NCBI RefSeq assembly: GCF_000615445.1
Contig: NZ_BALY01000017.1
Location: forward strand, 1 to 38,922
Length of the DNA stretch: 38,922 nt
Origin: Lactobacillus hamsteri DSM 5661 = JCM 6256
GTDB taxonomy: Bacteria > Bacillota > Bacilli > Lactobacillales > Lactobacillaceae
Reading direction: 5' to 3'
The translations under genes were made by a program, and so were the position numbers. The notes beneath the pieces are model-generated. The model was not told the origin of the DNA and did no database searches. It saw nothing but the letters and a program-made list of their open reading frames with translations. This document shows positions 1 to 6,763 of the stretch, piece after piece (within the stretch, counting starts at the first letter, position 1; every line of letters starts with the position of its first letter).

Positions 1-17
1 TTGACAAAGAGCCTTTT

Positions 18-101
18 TTATTTAACTTTTTTACCTGTTGTGGCAAGTCCCACCGCAAAAACGATGATGGTCAAGCCAGCAACTGCTAAGATTCTTTTCA
101 T
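18..101 (-). CDS. 27-aa single-helix membrane microprotein
   Basis: ATG at 101-99, stop TAA at 20-18. The peptide starts MKR, continues with about 18 hydrophobic residues (ILAVAGLTIIVFAVGLA) and ends in a basic tail (GKKVK), so a single membrane-spanning segment is expected. It begins 8 nt after the stop of the cytochrome b5-like gene on the same strand, which suggests co-transcription and perhaps translational coupling; no strong Shine-Dalgarno is visible in the gap. I do not recognise a family. It could be a membrane anchor or partner for the haem-binding protein, but that is inference from position only. Confidence 0.5.
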   Translation of the reverse strand: MKRILAVAGLTIIVFAVGLATTGKKVK

Positions 102-109
102 AAAGATCA

Positions 110-346
110 CTACTTTTCATCAACTAAAACGCCAACAGGTTCCATATGAGCCAAAGCATCGTCGCCGTGAGGATGAGCTCCGCCAGTCATAGCCTCAGTT
201 AAATCTTGACCAGCCTTAATGCCGTGGTGTGCGCCATGGGCAAAAAACTTGGTAACATCGTAAACCTTGCCTTTGACTGCAATGTAGGCAGGCTTGCCAT
301 CTTCACCGTTGTATTCTGCTAAAGTCTTTAAAGTGAATTCTTTCAT
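110..346 (-). CDS. Cytochrome b5-like haem/steroid-binding domain protein
   Basis: A 78-aa single-domain protein. It opens with the family pattern KEFTLKTLAEYNG...PAYIAVKGKVYDVT and carries a His-rich centre (FAHGAHHG about residue 36, GGAHPHG about residue 55) in the place of the haem-ligand loops of cytochrome b5. There is no signal peptide or membrane segment. A good Shine-Dalgarno (GGAAGGAAAGAG) lies upstream of the ATG. The family is widespread in lactobacilli, which mostly cannot make haem, so the ligand and role are uncertain; a haem or small hydrophobic ligand bound at the membrane is plausible. The helix-only microprotein follows directly. Confidence 0.8.
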   Translation of the reverse strand: MKEFTLKTLAEYNGEDGKPAYIAVKGKVYDVTKFFAHGAHHGIKAGQDLTEAMTGGAHPHGDDALAHMEPVGVLVDEK

Positions 347-386
347 GATCTCTTTCCTTCCGTCTTACTTTTCATAAGTTGCTTAA

Positions 387-415
387 ATTATAGCATAATT
401 GCTAATGATTGAACC
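387..415 (-). promoter_or_regulatory. Promoter for the cytochrome b5-like gene
   Basis: A consensus -10 TATAAT (392-387) with an extended TG one base upstream. The -35 is weak (TGGTTC or close, 18 bp away). It lies in the 3' end of the upstream 36-aa gene and about 40 bp before the b5 start codon. Confidence 0.55.
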
Positions 416-512
416 AATAATACACAATCAGTGCGGTAACAATGACGGACCAGATAAGGGCGTTGATTCGCTCCTTTTTGGTTGGCTTTTCTTTTTTAAA
501 AAAATTATTCAT
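402..512 (-). CDS. 36-aa single-helix membrane protein
   Basis: ATG at 512-510, stop at 404-402. The first ~17 residues are strongly basic (KKEKPTKKER), followed by one hydrophobic helix (ALIWSVIVTALIVYYWF) and a short end, so an N-in single-pass topology is expected. The Shine-Dalgarno GAAGAGA sits about 6 nt before the ATG. Its 3' end contains the promoter of the cytochrome b5-like gene. No family recognised. A terminator between it and the 198-aa gene at 621 shows that it starts its own transcript. Confidence 0.6.
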   Translation of the reverse strand: MNNFFKKEKPTKKERINALIWSVIVTALIVYYWFNH

Positions 513-555
513 TCGATCTCTTCTCTATATCAGATTTATTTTAATTTTAACAAAT

Positions 556-587
556 GAAAAAAGTTACGGAAATAACCATAACTTTTT
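556..587 (-). terminator. Intrinsic terminator, works for minus strand (T-rich on both sides)
   Basis: Inverted repeat AAAAGTTACGG / CCATAACTTTT with a short loop, followed on the minus strand by a T run. It closes the 198-aa gene. Confidence 0.75.
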
Positions 588-620
588 AGCTTCTTTATCG
601 AAAGTATTCTTCAGCCACCC

Positions 621-1217
621 CTATCTATTTCGGCGTCTACTCTTAGCACCAATCTTCCGTGTCTTTTTCTTCTTTTTCAAAGCTTTTCTGCTATAACGAT
701 GCAAACGTCTTGAATCATTTTCAGGTTTTCTAGTTGGCTTAAGCAACAACTCAGGATCGACAATCTGGGCACCAACTAAGTTAGGAACAGTTTCATCTTC
801 CGCGGAGGCAAGCACAGGCGATGGTTCAATAACTTCAGGCTCCTCTGATTCATCAACCTCAAAAGTTGTTACCAACGCTCTCTTAGGTTCAATATTTTCA
901 GCCGAAACAAATAAGCTAAGCACATTGCCTTTCAGCTCAACATCCCCCAAGTAATAAAATTCTTTACCATCTTTCTTGATCGCTTGGTAAACCGCAATCT
1001 TCTCTTCCTTGATCTTAAGAACTTTATCCTTTTTTCTCCGAAGCTTTTCAAAATGATCATCAGCCAAGTAATAAACAAAAGACTTACCATTCACATCCGC
1101 TTTAACTCGAGCATCCTTAGCCTCGTCTTTATGTTTCTTAATTCTTTCAAGTTTTGGCATTTGCTTTTGTAGCGGCTTAAGCGTCTTTTTAAGTATTGGC
1201 AAATGAGTAATTTCCAT
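621..1217 (-). CDS. Basic hypothetical protein, 198 aa
   Basis: ATG with Shine-Dalgarno AGAGGT 8 nt upstream. It has three parts: a Lys-rich N-terminal region to about residue 90, an acidic Pro/Glu linker (about 118-140), and a strongly basic C-terminal tail from about residue 165 rich in Arg and Lys (RKALKKKKKTRK). It has no signal peptide or membrane helix. The basic tail suggests contact with nucleic acid or ribosomes, but I recognise no domain. It lies 31 nt after the nitroreductase on the same strand with no terminator between, so the two may share a transcript. Confidence 0.7.
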   Translation of the reverse strand: MEITHLPILKKTLKPLQKQMPKLERIKKHKDEAKDARVKADVNGKSFVYYLADDHFEKLRRKKDKVLKIKEEKIAVYQAIKKDGKEFYYLGDVELKGNVLSLFVSAENIEPKRALVTTFEVDESEEPEVIEPSPVLASAEDETVPNLVGAQIVDPELLLKPTRKPENDSRRLHRYSRKALKKKKKTRKIGAKSRRRNR

Positions 1218-1248
1218 CGCAACGACCTCTTTTCTACAACTTTAAAAA

Positions 1249-1893
1249 TTATTCGAAGTCAACCAATTCATCAAGCGGGTATCTTGTTGTAGTAATCTCA
1301 TCTTCAGCTTCTGGATTATGCTTGCCAATTGCAATTGCCATAACAGGAACATATTGTTTAGGATCTAATCCCATAACTTCTGCGGCCTTACCTGCATCGT
1401 AGCCGGCCATCGCGTTTGTTTCATAACCGTGTTCACGTGCAATCAACATAAATTGCATAGCAGCAAGGGATGAATCAACCATGGAATCCGCAACAAGCAT
1501 TTCTCTTGGGGCCTTTTCATAAAGAGGCATAAAGGTATTCAAAGCCGCATCCATTGCTTCTTTTGTCACTTTTTTGGATTCGTACATGTTATGCCACAAT
1601 TGGCTATACTTCTTATATGCCAACGTATTTCCAAAGAACAAAACAACTGCGGAACTATTATCGATTTGTGGGAAATTAAACTTCATGAAATATTTATGCA
1701 GCTTTTCTCTCCCCTCATCAGTGTCAACAACGATGAACTTCCAAGCTTGAAGATTGCATGCAGAGGGAGCCGTAATAGTTTCTTCAAGCATTTCTTTCAT
1801 TTCATCGCGACTAATTTTTACTGATGGATCAAACCTACGAACTGAATGTCTTTCTGTCAAAATTTTGTGAAAATCGTTATTAACAATAGCCAT
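1249..1893 (-). CDS. Nitroreductase-family FMN oxidoreductase
   Basis: 214 aa, the usual length. It shows the family pattern: HSVRRF near residue 16 (FMN phosphate contact), SACNLQAWKFIVV about residues 43-55 (the PSxxNxQPW-type motif), and a C-terminal PVMAIAIGK. It should use NAD(P)H to reduce nitro compounds, quinones or a related acceptor; the substrate cannot be read from sequence. Shine-Dalgarno AGGAG precedes the ATG. A cre-like operator lies 22 bp before the start codon, suggesting CcpA control. The closest overall look is to the MhqN/YodC/YfkO type of small nitroreductase. Confidence 0.85.
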   Translation of the reverse strand: MAIVNNDFHKILTERHSVRRFDPSVKISRDEMKEMLEETITAPSACNLQAWKFIVVDTDEGREKLHKYFMKFNFPQIDNSSAVVLFFGNTLAYKKYSQLWHNMYESKKVTKEAMDAALNTFMPLYEKAPREMLVADSMVDSSLAAMQFMLIAREHGYETNAMAGYDAGKAAEVMGLDPKQYVPVMAIAIGKHNPEAEDEITTTRYPLDELVDFE

Positions 1894-1914
1894 AATTTTC
1901 TCCTATCATCTAAG

Positions 1915-1928
1915 TGTTATCGCTTACA
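1915..1928 (-). promoter_or_regulatory. cre (CcpA) operator candidate
   Basis: On the minus strand TGTAAGCGATAACA matches the catabolite-responsive-element consensus TGWAANCGNTNWCA at every fixed position. It lies 22 bp before the nitroreductase start codon, where binding would block transcription. Confidence 0.6.
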
Positions 1929-1961
1929 CATATGATATATTATTTTGAATATAAATGCATG

Positions 1962-1991
1962 AAAAAAGCCACGAAACTAAATTCGTGACTC
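1962..1991 (-). terminator. Intrinsic terminator of the L,D-transpeptidase gene
   Basis: Stem GTCACGAA / TTCGTGGC with a 5-nt loop and a run of six T on the minus strand, just after the stop codon at 1998. Confidence 0.8.
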
Positions 1992-1997
1992 TTATAT

Positions 1998-2621
1998 TTA
2001 TCTATACTTAATAATTACTTTAGTATTATATGGTACATGATCATGAAGCCATTTTGCATCGCTTACTGATAAACGAACGCAGCCATGACTTGCGGGCTTT
2101 TTACCCAACTTGTGAGCTTCCTTAGGAATAAAGGTATTTGACCATTCATGCGTTGGCACGGAGTGGAACAAATACAATTGGCCAATCCAGCCCACTGGGT
2201 AAAATGCAGATGAAAAACGGTGGGGATGGTATGAATTAGTACGGTAAGTTCCTCTTGGAGTTAAACTCTTGCCATTTACCATCTTTCCTGCAGAACAATA
2301 CATAGTATAAAGCACCTTATTGCCGCTTCTGACATACACACGATTGCCTAAAATTGAAACGCGTAAATTCAAATTCTTTACTTTGCGCAAATTAGGATAC
2401 TTAGTCTTAGTTTGACTAGATTTCTTCCAATATGTGCCTGTCATCTTACGCATATCAGCAGGATCCGCATATGGTTGATACTTAGTTTTCTTTAACTTAG
2501 TCTTTGCACTAGTTTTAGTTACAGCGGTTTTAGTTGCTGCACTTACTTGCGTTTCCGCGGTCACGGAAAAAGCTGTCGCTAAAGCCACAGATGCTAGGAT
2601 TGTTTTGAATTTCTTATTCAT
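1998..2621 (-). CDS. L,D-transpeptidase (YkuD) domain secreted protein
   Basis: The start is the ATG at 2621, whose product begins MNKKFKT and has a Sec signal peptide ending near VSAATK. The reading frame extends further upstream but into the preceding gene. After a Lys/Thr-rich linker, the YkuD catalytic block is clear: FHSVPT, then KKPASHGCVRLSVSDAKWL near the C-terminus, with the active-site Cys in SHGCVRL. It should act outside the membrane on peptidoglycan, as cross-linking transpeptidase or carboxypeptidase. The gene has its own promoter in the 3' end of the upstream gene. Ribosome binding is weak (GAAAGTAGCG). Confidence 0.85.
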   Translation of the reverse strand: MNKKFKTILASVALATAFSVTAETQVSAATKTAVTKTSAKTKLKKTKYQPYADPADMRKMTGTYWKKSSQTKTKYPNLRKVKNLNLRVSILGNRVYVRSGNKVLYTMYCSAGKMVNGKSLTPRGTYRTNSYHPHRFSSAFYPVGWIGQLYLFHSVPTHEWSNTFIPKEAHKLGKKPASHGCVRLSVSDAKWLHDHVPYNTKVIIKYR

Positions 2622-2655
2622 TTTATCGCTACTTTCAAATAGTATACTCGGTTTT

Positions 2656-2684
2656 ATATTATCTCCATTTAGCCGGATGGTCAA
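2656..2684 (-). promoter_or_regulatory. Promoter of the L,D-transpeptidase gene
   Basis: -35 TTGACC (2684-2679) and -10 TAATAT (2661-2656) with a 17-bp spacer, inside the last codons of the upstream gene. It supports the start at 2621. Confidence 0.65.
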
Positions 2685-3249
2685 TTTTCACAAAATTGCC
2701 GTTCATCATATATTGAACAAATTCTACTCGTTCTAAATTGACCTCTCTTATGAAATAAAGTGTCGTTCCATCTTCATCAATATTAAACAGATCTATAATG
2801 TTTACATTAAAAATATCGTCGACGCTTTCCATTAATTGATCAATATTCATCTTGTTATGCGCATCAATCAATTTACTAACACAATCCATTACTTGAATAT
2901 CAAAATCATCCCAAACTTCAGCATTTATAGCTAAAATTTGATCGTCTGGAACATCGACTTTAACGAGTACGATTTTATCGCTAGGATTATAATTCATAAA
3001 TGGTTCTATATCCTCGTACTTGCGCGTTTCGATCTGCAAAAAACCCGGTTCAAAGATTTGCTTTTTGGCTGGGCTTAATAATCTTTTTAGCATTCGTGAA
3101 GACACTAATTGTGCTGAAATAATTGCCCTATCGGCAAAATTTTCTGTATCGTACAATTGTCGAAGAAAGTCATCTTCTCTTAAAACAAACTTCCCTGTAG
3201 CTTTTAACTGATGCCAATCTTCCCAGTTTAAATCAACTAATAATTCCAT
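2659..3249 (-). CDS. Conserved-looking hypothetical cytoplasmic protein, 196 aa
   Basis: Soluble acidic protein without signal peptide. Shine-Dalgarno AAGGAA before the ATG. It opens WEDWHQLKATGKFV, which is reminiscent of DUF3841-type proteins, but the rest is not recognisable to me. Aromatic and acidic residues dominate, with no catalytic motif. It shares no obvious operon logic with its neighbours; the L,D-transpeptidase promoter is embedded in its 3' end. Confidence 0.65.
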   Translation of the reverse strand: MELLVDLNWEDWHQLKATGKFVLREDDFLRQLYDTENFADRAIISAQLVSSRMLKRLLSPAKKQIFEPGFLQIETRKYEDIEPFMNYNPSDKIVLVKVDVPDDQILAINAEVWDDFDIQVMDCVSKLIDAHNKMNIDQLMESVDDIFNVNIIDLFNIDEDGTTLYFIREVNLERVEFVQYMMNGNFVKIDHPAKWR

Positions 3250-3340
3250 ATAAATTCCTTTTATCTTGTTTTATGAAATAATATCAGGAATTAATCGCAG
3301 TTACAATAACCTTTCATACAAAATCGTGCTTTTTGTATAA

Positions 3341-3373
3341 AAAAAGCACCTAGTCACACAAACTAGATGCTTT
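3341..3373 (-). terminator. Intrinsic terminator of the 167-aa secreted-protein gene
   Basis: Stem AAAGCATCTAGT / ACTAGGTGCTTT with a 7-nt loop and a T run on the minus strand. Confidence 0.8.
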
Positions 3374-3378
3374 AATAC

Positions 3379-3882
3379 TTATTTTCTGAAATAGTCTCTA
3401 ACGTATAGGTTAGCAAATCTCATATTTTTACTGTTAATTACGCTTAACTCGCCTGTAGCTGATTCTCCGAATTGATGAAGCCAATTATGTCTGAAGCTTA
3501 AAGACTTTTTACCATGATCAGTTGGAGCTAACCACTTATGCTTATTAGCATATTTTTCAGCGGCCATCATGTTCTTTTCAGTGTAGTGACCCTTCGGCTC
3601 ATAGAAAGTATAAGTACCAGACAAGGCCTTCTTACCTGCACGACGGGTGAAGGTAATTTGGTGCTTGGTAATTCTAATCTTGCTGTATGCGTGTAAATAC
3701 TTTGAACTCAAGCCACTTGTCACGGTTTTTCCATTTTTGAAATGCCAGGTTCCGCGCAAAGCCTTTGGCGTTGTATATAATTTAGCGCCATAAGGTGCAG
3801 CATAAGCAGCCTTGCCAGTTGAAATTCCTACTCCCAAGGCAATGAACAATGCAAAAATAATTGCTAATACTTTTTTCTTCAT
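3379..3882 (-). CDS. Small secreted protein with a TPKxxRGTW motif
   Basis: 167 aa. It has a Sec signal peptide (KKK, then a hydrophobic stretch, cleavage near AYAAP). The mature part begins YTTPKALRGTWHF, a motif also seen in the 178-aa secreted protein at 22137-22673 (YTTPKATRGTWYY) and, in looser form, in the lipoprotein next door. The remainder is basic and rich in Lys, His and Tyr, probably a small beta-rich domain. Strong Shine-Dalgarno AGGAGGAG. Function unknown; such proteins are common in Lactobacillus surfaces. Confidence 0.75.
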   Translation of the reverse strand: MKKKVLAIIFALFIALGVGISTGKAAYAAPYGAKLYTTPKALRGTWHFKNGKTVTSGLSSKYLHAYSKIRITKHQITFTRRAGKKALSGTYTFYEPKGHYTEKNMMAAEKYANKHKWLAPTDHGKKSLSFRHNWLHQFGESATGELSVINSKNMRFANLYVRDYFRK

Positions 3883-3912
3883 TTGTGACTCCTCCTAAAA
3901 ACTATTTTTAAG

Positions 3913-3941
3913 TTATCACAACTTGAAAAAATTGACTGCAA
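3913..3941 (-). promoter_or_regulatory. Promoter of the 167-aa secreted-protein gene
   Basis: -35 TTGCAG (3941-3936), 17-bp spacer, -10 TGATAA (3918-3913), about 30 bp before the start codon. Confidence 0.55.
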
Positions 3942-3972
3942 TTCTTCTTTTTTGCACGTTAAAATTTTTATT

Positions 3973-5025
3973 TTAATCTTCATCCGGCAATTCAAAATAC
4001 TTTAAATCGCCAAATTTAACATTCTTATACTGGTTAGCAAGGGCTGGCGTTTTCCAATAAACCTCATCAATTAAGGCGCCTGCGCCTGCACCCTCAACTA
4101 AAACAGTCTGTCCCTTTTCTGTATGCAAACCATAATATTCTCCATCGCCAGCATCTTGCATCCATGAACGAACATTCATAAAATCAATGCCATTAATACG
4201 TTTATTAGGAACTTGTACCATTCCCCAGTTTTTAGTCGCATTTTGATATGATTTTGGCATTTTGTAATAAGAATTATCTTCAACGAAACTCTCATCAATT
4301 GTATGCAATTCTAAAGGTTGCTTAAATTCTGTACCACTTATTTTATTTTTGTTCATTACTAAAGTGATAATCTTCTTATGGTATTTTGAATAAGTATACC
4401 AAGTTCCTTGCATCCCTGACGGAACATTAAACAATCCCTTATCCCCTTGGATATTGGACTTCTTTCCTGAAGCTGACGCCGAAGAATTCGACGAATCATC
4501 CCCATCAAAGCTTGCGCGGTCATCGTTAACCTTCGCATTTTTAGCCAAATTATTTACCAAAGCATCAGAATTACGTTTATTCAAATAATCAACCATCTGT
4601 TTCATCGAAACAGATTCGATTTCCTTACCATTTGAAAACAAATAATAAATATTATCATTGCCATCTTGCTTCAAAGTATAGCCAGCATTAGCAGCAACCA
4701 TATAAGCCACGCCACTACCGTCTTTCATATAAGAATAATCATCCTGATTTCTCAAGCTAACTTGCAAGCCGTCAGCTTGTCCCTTGCTCAAAGCCTTATT
4801 CCAGCCACCTGCATAACGATTGCCGGCATATGCGGTAATCACGGCAACTGTTTTTTGTGGGCTTAAATCATTTGCAGACAAATGTCCCATTTTGCTCGGT
4901 CTCTTTTTCACTTTAGTGACCTTAAGCTGATCATTGCCCTTAGTACTTTTTTCTTTCTTTTGGCTGCATCCCGCAAGAGCCAAACCTGCCAACAAAATTA
5001 TTGAAACCTTCCCTATTTTTCTCAT
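3973..5025 (-). CDS. Lipoprotein, 350 aa, unknown function
   Basis: A lipoprotein signal peptide with lipobox LALAGC places Cys near residue 20, followed by a charged linker. Residues about 50-165 form one region (TVAVITAYAGNRYAGGWN...) and a Ser-rich linker (DDSSNSSASASGKK) separates it from a C-terminal region starting GLFNVPSGMQGTWYTY. That GTW segment resembles the start of the mature small secreted proteins at 3379 and 22137, suggesting a shared module. It should be membrane-anchored on the outer face. A -10 TATAAT lies at 5067-5062; the rest of the 270-bp gap up to 5296 holds a terminator and no gene that I can see. Confidence 0.75.
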   Translation of the reverse strand: MRKIGKVSIILLAGLALAGCSQKKEKSTKGNDQLKVTKVKKRPSKMGHLSANDLSPQKTVAVITAYAGNRYAGGWNKALSKGQADGLQVSLRNQDDYSYMKDGSGVAYMVAANAGYTLKQDGNDNIYYLFSNGKEIESVSMKQMVDYLNKRNSDALVNNLAKNAKVNDDRASFDGDDSSNSSASASGKKSNIQGDKGLFNVPSGMQGTWYTYSKYHKKIITLVMNKNKISGTEFKQPLELHTIDESFVEDNSYYKMPKSYQNATKNWGMVQVPNKRINGIDFMNVRSWMQDAGDGEYYGLHTEKGQTVLVEGAGAGALIDEVYWKTPALANQYKNVKFGDLKYFELPDED

Positions 5026-5247
5026 ATTTTCTCCCTATTACTCTGCATTCTTAACCATTTAATTATAGAATACTTTTACTTTTTAACGAAAAATAATTAC
5101 AAATTCGTCATAAAATCTTCTTATTTAGCGACTAATCTTATAATCATAGCAATTAAGAAAGCAAGGTGATCAAATAAAAAATTTCAAACTTCCTTATTAT
5201 TTAAATTTTTCTCATTCTCATTTTTATATTTCCCGTTATGGAACAAA

Positions 5248-5284
5248 AAGGCCTGCTACTAAAAATCTTTAGTAACAGGTCTTT
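5248..5284 (-). terminator. Strong intrinsic terminator after the rarA remnant
   Basis: Long stem AAGACCTGTTACTAAA / TTTAGTAGCAGGCCTT with a short loop and T run on the minus strand. It would have ended rarA transcription and is still intact. Confidence 0.85.
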
Positions 5285-5296
5285 AATCTTTACTAA

Positions 5297-5624
5297 TTAT
5301 TCATATTCTTCGTGCCACTGTTTAATCTGTTCAAGTCGCTTCTTAAAGCGGATTTCGTGACCTTGCTCAGTTGGATAATAATATTCATGACCAACCAAAT
5401 TATCCGGCATGGTTTGCATATCAGTAATTTTATCCTTGCTATCATGAGCATACTGATAACCTTTACCATATCCTTCTTCTTTCATCAATTTGGTTACACC
5501 ATTGCGAATCTGCATCGGTACCGACTGATTTAGCGTATTTTTCACATCCTCGACAACATTCCGCGCAGCCATATATACTGCGTTCGACTTCGGAGCCAAG
5601 GAAAGATGAAGATTCTTGTTTCAT
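5297..5624 (-). pseudogene. rarA: C-terminal remnant of replication-associated recombination protein A
   Basis: Codons from about 5614 to 5297 give LAPKSNAVYMAARNVVEDV, then VPMQIRNG, GYGKGYQYAHDS, MPDNLVGHEYYYPTEQG, which is the C-terminal ~100 residues of RarA/MgsA, a ~430-aa AAA+ ATPase acting at stalled replication forks. The ATPase core is absent. An in-frame stop precedes the fragment. An ATG with Shine-Dalgarno GGAAAG at 5624-5622 begins a short out-of-frame peptide (MKQESSSF) that may be what is left of the original start. The simplest reading is an internal deletion of about 330 codons. No other rarA copy is in the window. Confidence 0.75.
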
Positions 5625-5639
5625 TTTTTTCTTTCCAAA

Positions 5640-5819
5640 CAAAAAGAAGATAAACGAAAAGCAGATTGCTTATCCTTTATCTTCATTACCATATGTATTC
5701 TTCACCATACATAAGCCTTAACTGATCAGCACAGCAGAGTCATCACTTCTGCCTGCTTTAACGATCAGCCCATCATCTTTTCCACCTTAATGTAGTATTT
5801 AAGCGCCCTACATCAGGGC
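5640..5819 (-). ncRNA. ssrS: Structured ncRNA, probable 6S RNA
   Basis: A transcript unit without an open frame: -10 TATAAT at 5831-5826 with a weak -35 (TTTACT, 17 bp), predicted start near 5819, and a strong terminator hairpin (GAAGATAAA / TTTATCTTC plus T run) ending near 5640, giving about 180 nt. Internally there are long-range pairings (TACATTAAG with CTTATGTA; CTGATC with GATCAG; GCAGA with TCTGC) forming an elongated, bulged rod, and the 5' end has CCUGAUGU as I remember from Bacillus 6S-1. Length, fold and position beside rarA, the usual Firmicute neighbourhood as I recall it, point to 6S RNA, the RNA polymerase-binding regulator. No covariance search was possible. Confidence 0.55.
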
Positions 5820-5869
5820 ATCTTTATTATAATAGAAAATCGCGAAACAGTAAATTAATTATCTATTTT

Positions 5870-6652
5870 TTAATTTACTCCGCTAATCTCTGTTGCGTTT
5901 TTCTTTACTGCTTTAGGAACAGTCACGTCGATATTATCATTCAAAGCTGTATAATTGCTTACTTTTGCAATGTTATTGGCATTTACAATTTCATATGTTG
6001 AAACAACCTTATTGATTGCATAATTCTTTTTATCAACAAAATATTGAATATGAGCCTTACGGACCGTACCATAAACCTGCTTCATAGATAGGCCAATTCG
6101 GCGGTCATTGCAGATATAGTCCTTAATCTTCTTTTGATTTGGCTTATCACAATTATAGGTCAAAATATAATTATTTTTATTTTGGCTGATCTTCCACTTT
6201 AAAGCCTTAACATCTGCGTGTTCAAAGCTCTTGCCCATTTGTTTAAGCAATTTCGTGAACTTCTTTTTATTCATCGCATGACTAGGGCTCGGATTAGGAT
6301 TGGTCGTCTTCACAATACTGTCATTTTGCTTCATATAGCTTTCAGTATTGTTGATATTCCAAACTTCTAAGACAGAATCTTCAATATCACGGCTATAAAT
6401 ATAGTAAGCGTAAGGCTTTAAAGTAAAGCGCATCTCAAGTTTTTCAGAATTATGATTGTCTTTATTTTTAGAAATAATATGAAAATCTTTATAATCCTTG
6501 AACTGTTCCGCTTTTTTACTGATTTGACTGTATGTAGGCAGCTTTTCTGGTGCCTTTTTTGTTTTTGATTCCTTATTATTGCCACAGGCTGTTAAACTGA
6601 TTGCCAAAGTTAACATCGCCAACATGCCTGCAAAAAGTTTCATTTTCTTCAT
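5870..6652 (-). CDS. Lipoprotein, 260 aa
   Basis: Lipoprotein signal peptide with lipobox ISLTAC (Cys about residue 23) and a Lys-rich linker. The mature part is Lys/Asn/Tyr-rich and shows alternating strands (for example NYILTYNC, HIQYFVDKKNYAINKVVSTYEIV) like the DUF6612/LolA-like class of Gram-positive lipoproteins, but I would not assign a family. TGGAG lies before the ATG. It stands alone between the ncRNA and the terminator of the downstream peptidase gene. Confidence 0.75.
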   Translation of the reverse strand: MKKMKLFAGMLAMLTLAISLTACGNNKESKTKKAPEKLPTYSQISKKAEQFKDYKDFHIISKNKDNHNSEKLEMRFTLKPYAYYIYSRDIEDSVLEVWNINNTESYMKQNDSIVKTTNPNPSPSHAMNKKKFTKLLKQMGKSFEHADVKALKWKISQNKNNYILTYNCDKPNQKKIKDYICNDRRIGLSMKQVYGTVRKAHIQYFVDKKNYAINKVVSTYEIVNANNIAKVSNYTALNDNIDVTVPKAVKKNATEISGVN

Positions 6653-6709
6653 TATTTACTCCAATGTCATGAAAATGTGTACTTTTCTATTCTAGCAAAA
6701 TTGAAAGAA

Positions 6710-6747
6710 AAAAGCGTTAGAACATGCAAATTCGTTCTAATGCTTTT
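6710..6747 (-). terminator. Intrinsic terminator of the C1B peptidase gene
   Basis: Stem AAAAGCATTAGAAC / GTTCTAACGCTTTT with a 10-nt loop; T run on the minus strand. Confidence 0.85.
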
Positions 6748-6763
6748 TATATTTTTTCAAAAT

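Noticed and set aside
442-696. Open frame of 84 codons on the plus strand rich in Phe and Leu
   Set aside because: It lies opposite the 36-aa gene, a terminator and the basic tail of the 198-aa gene; Lys codons read backwards give Phe/Leu. No ribosome site.
5640-5819. Metabolite riboswitch
   Set aside because: It ends in its own terminator and the only downstream sequence is the broken rarA; no known riboswitch core is visible.
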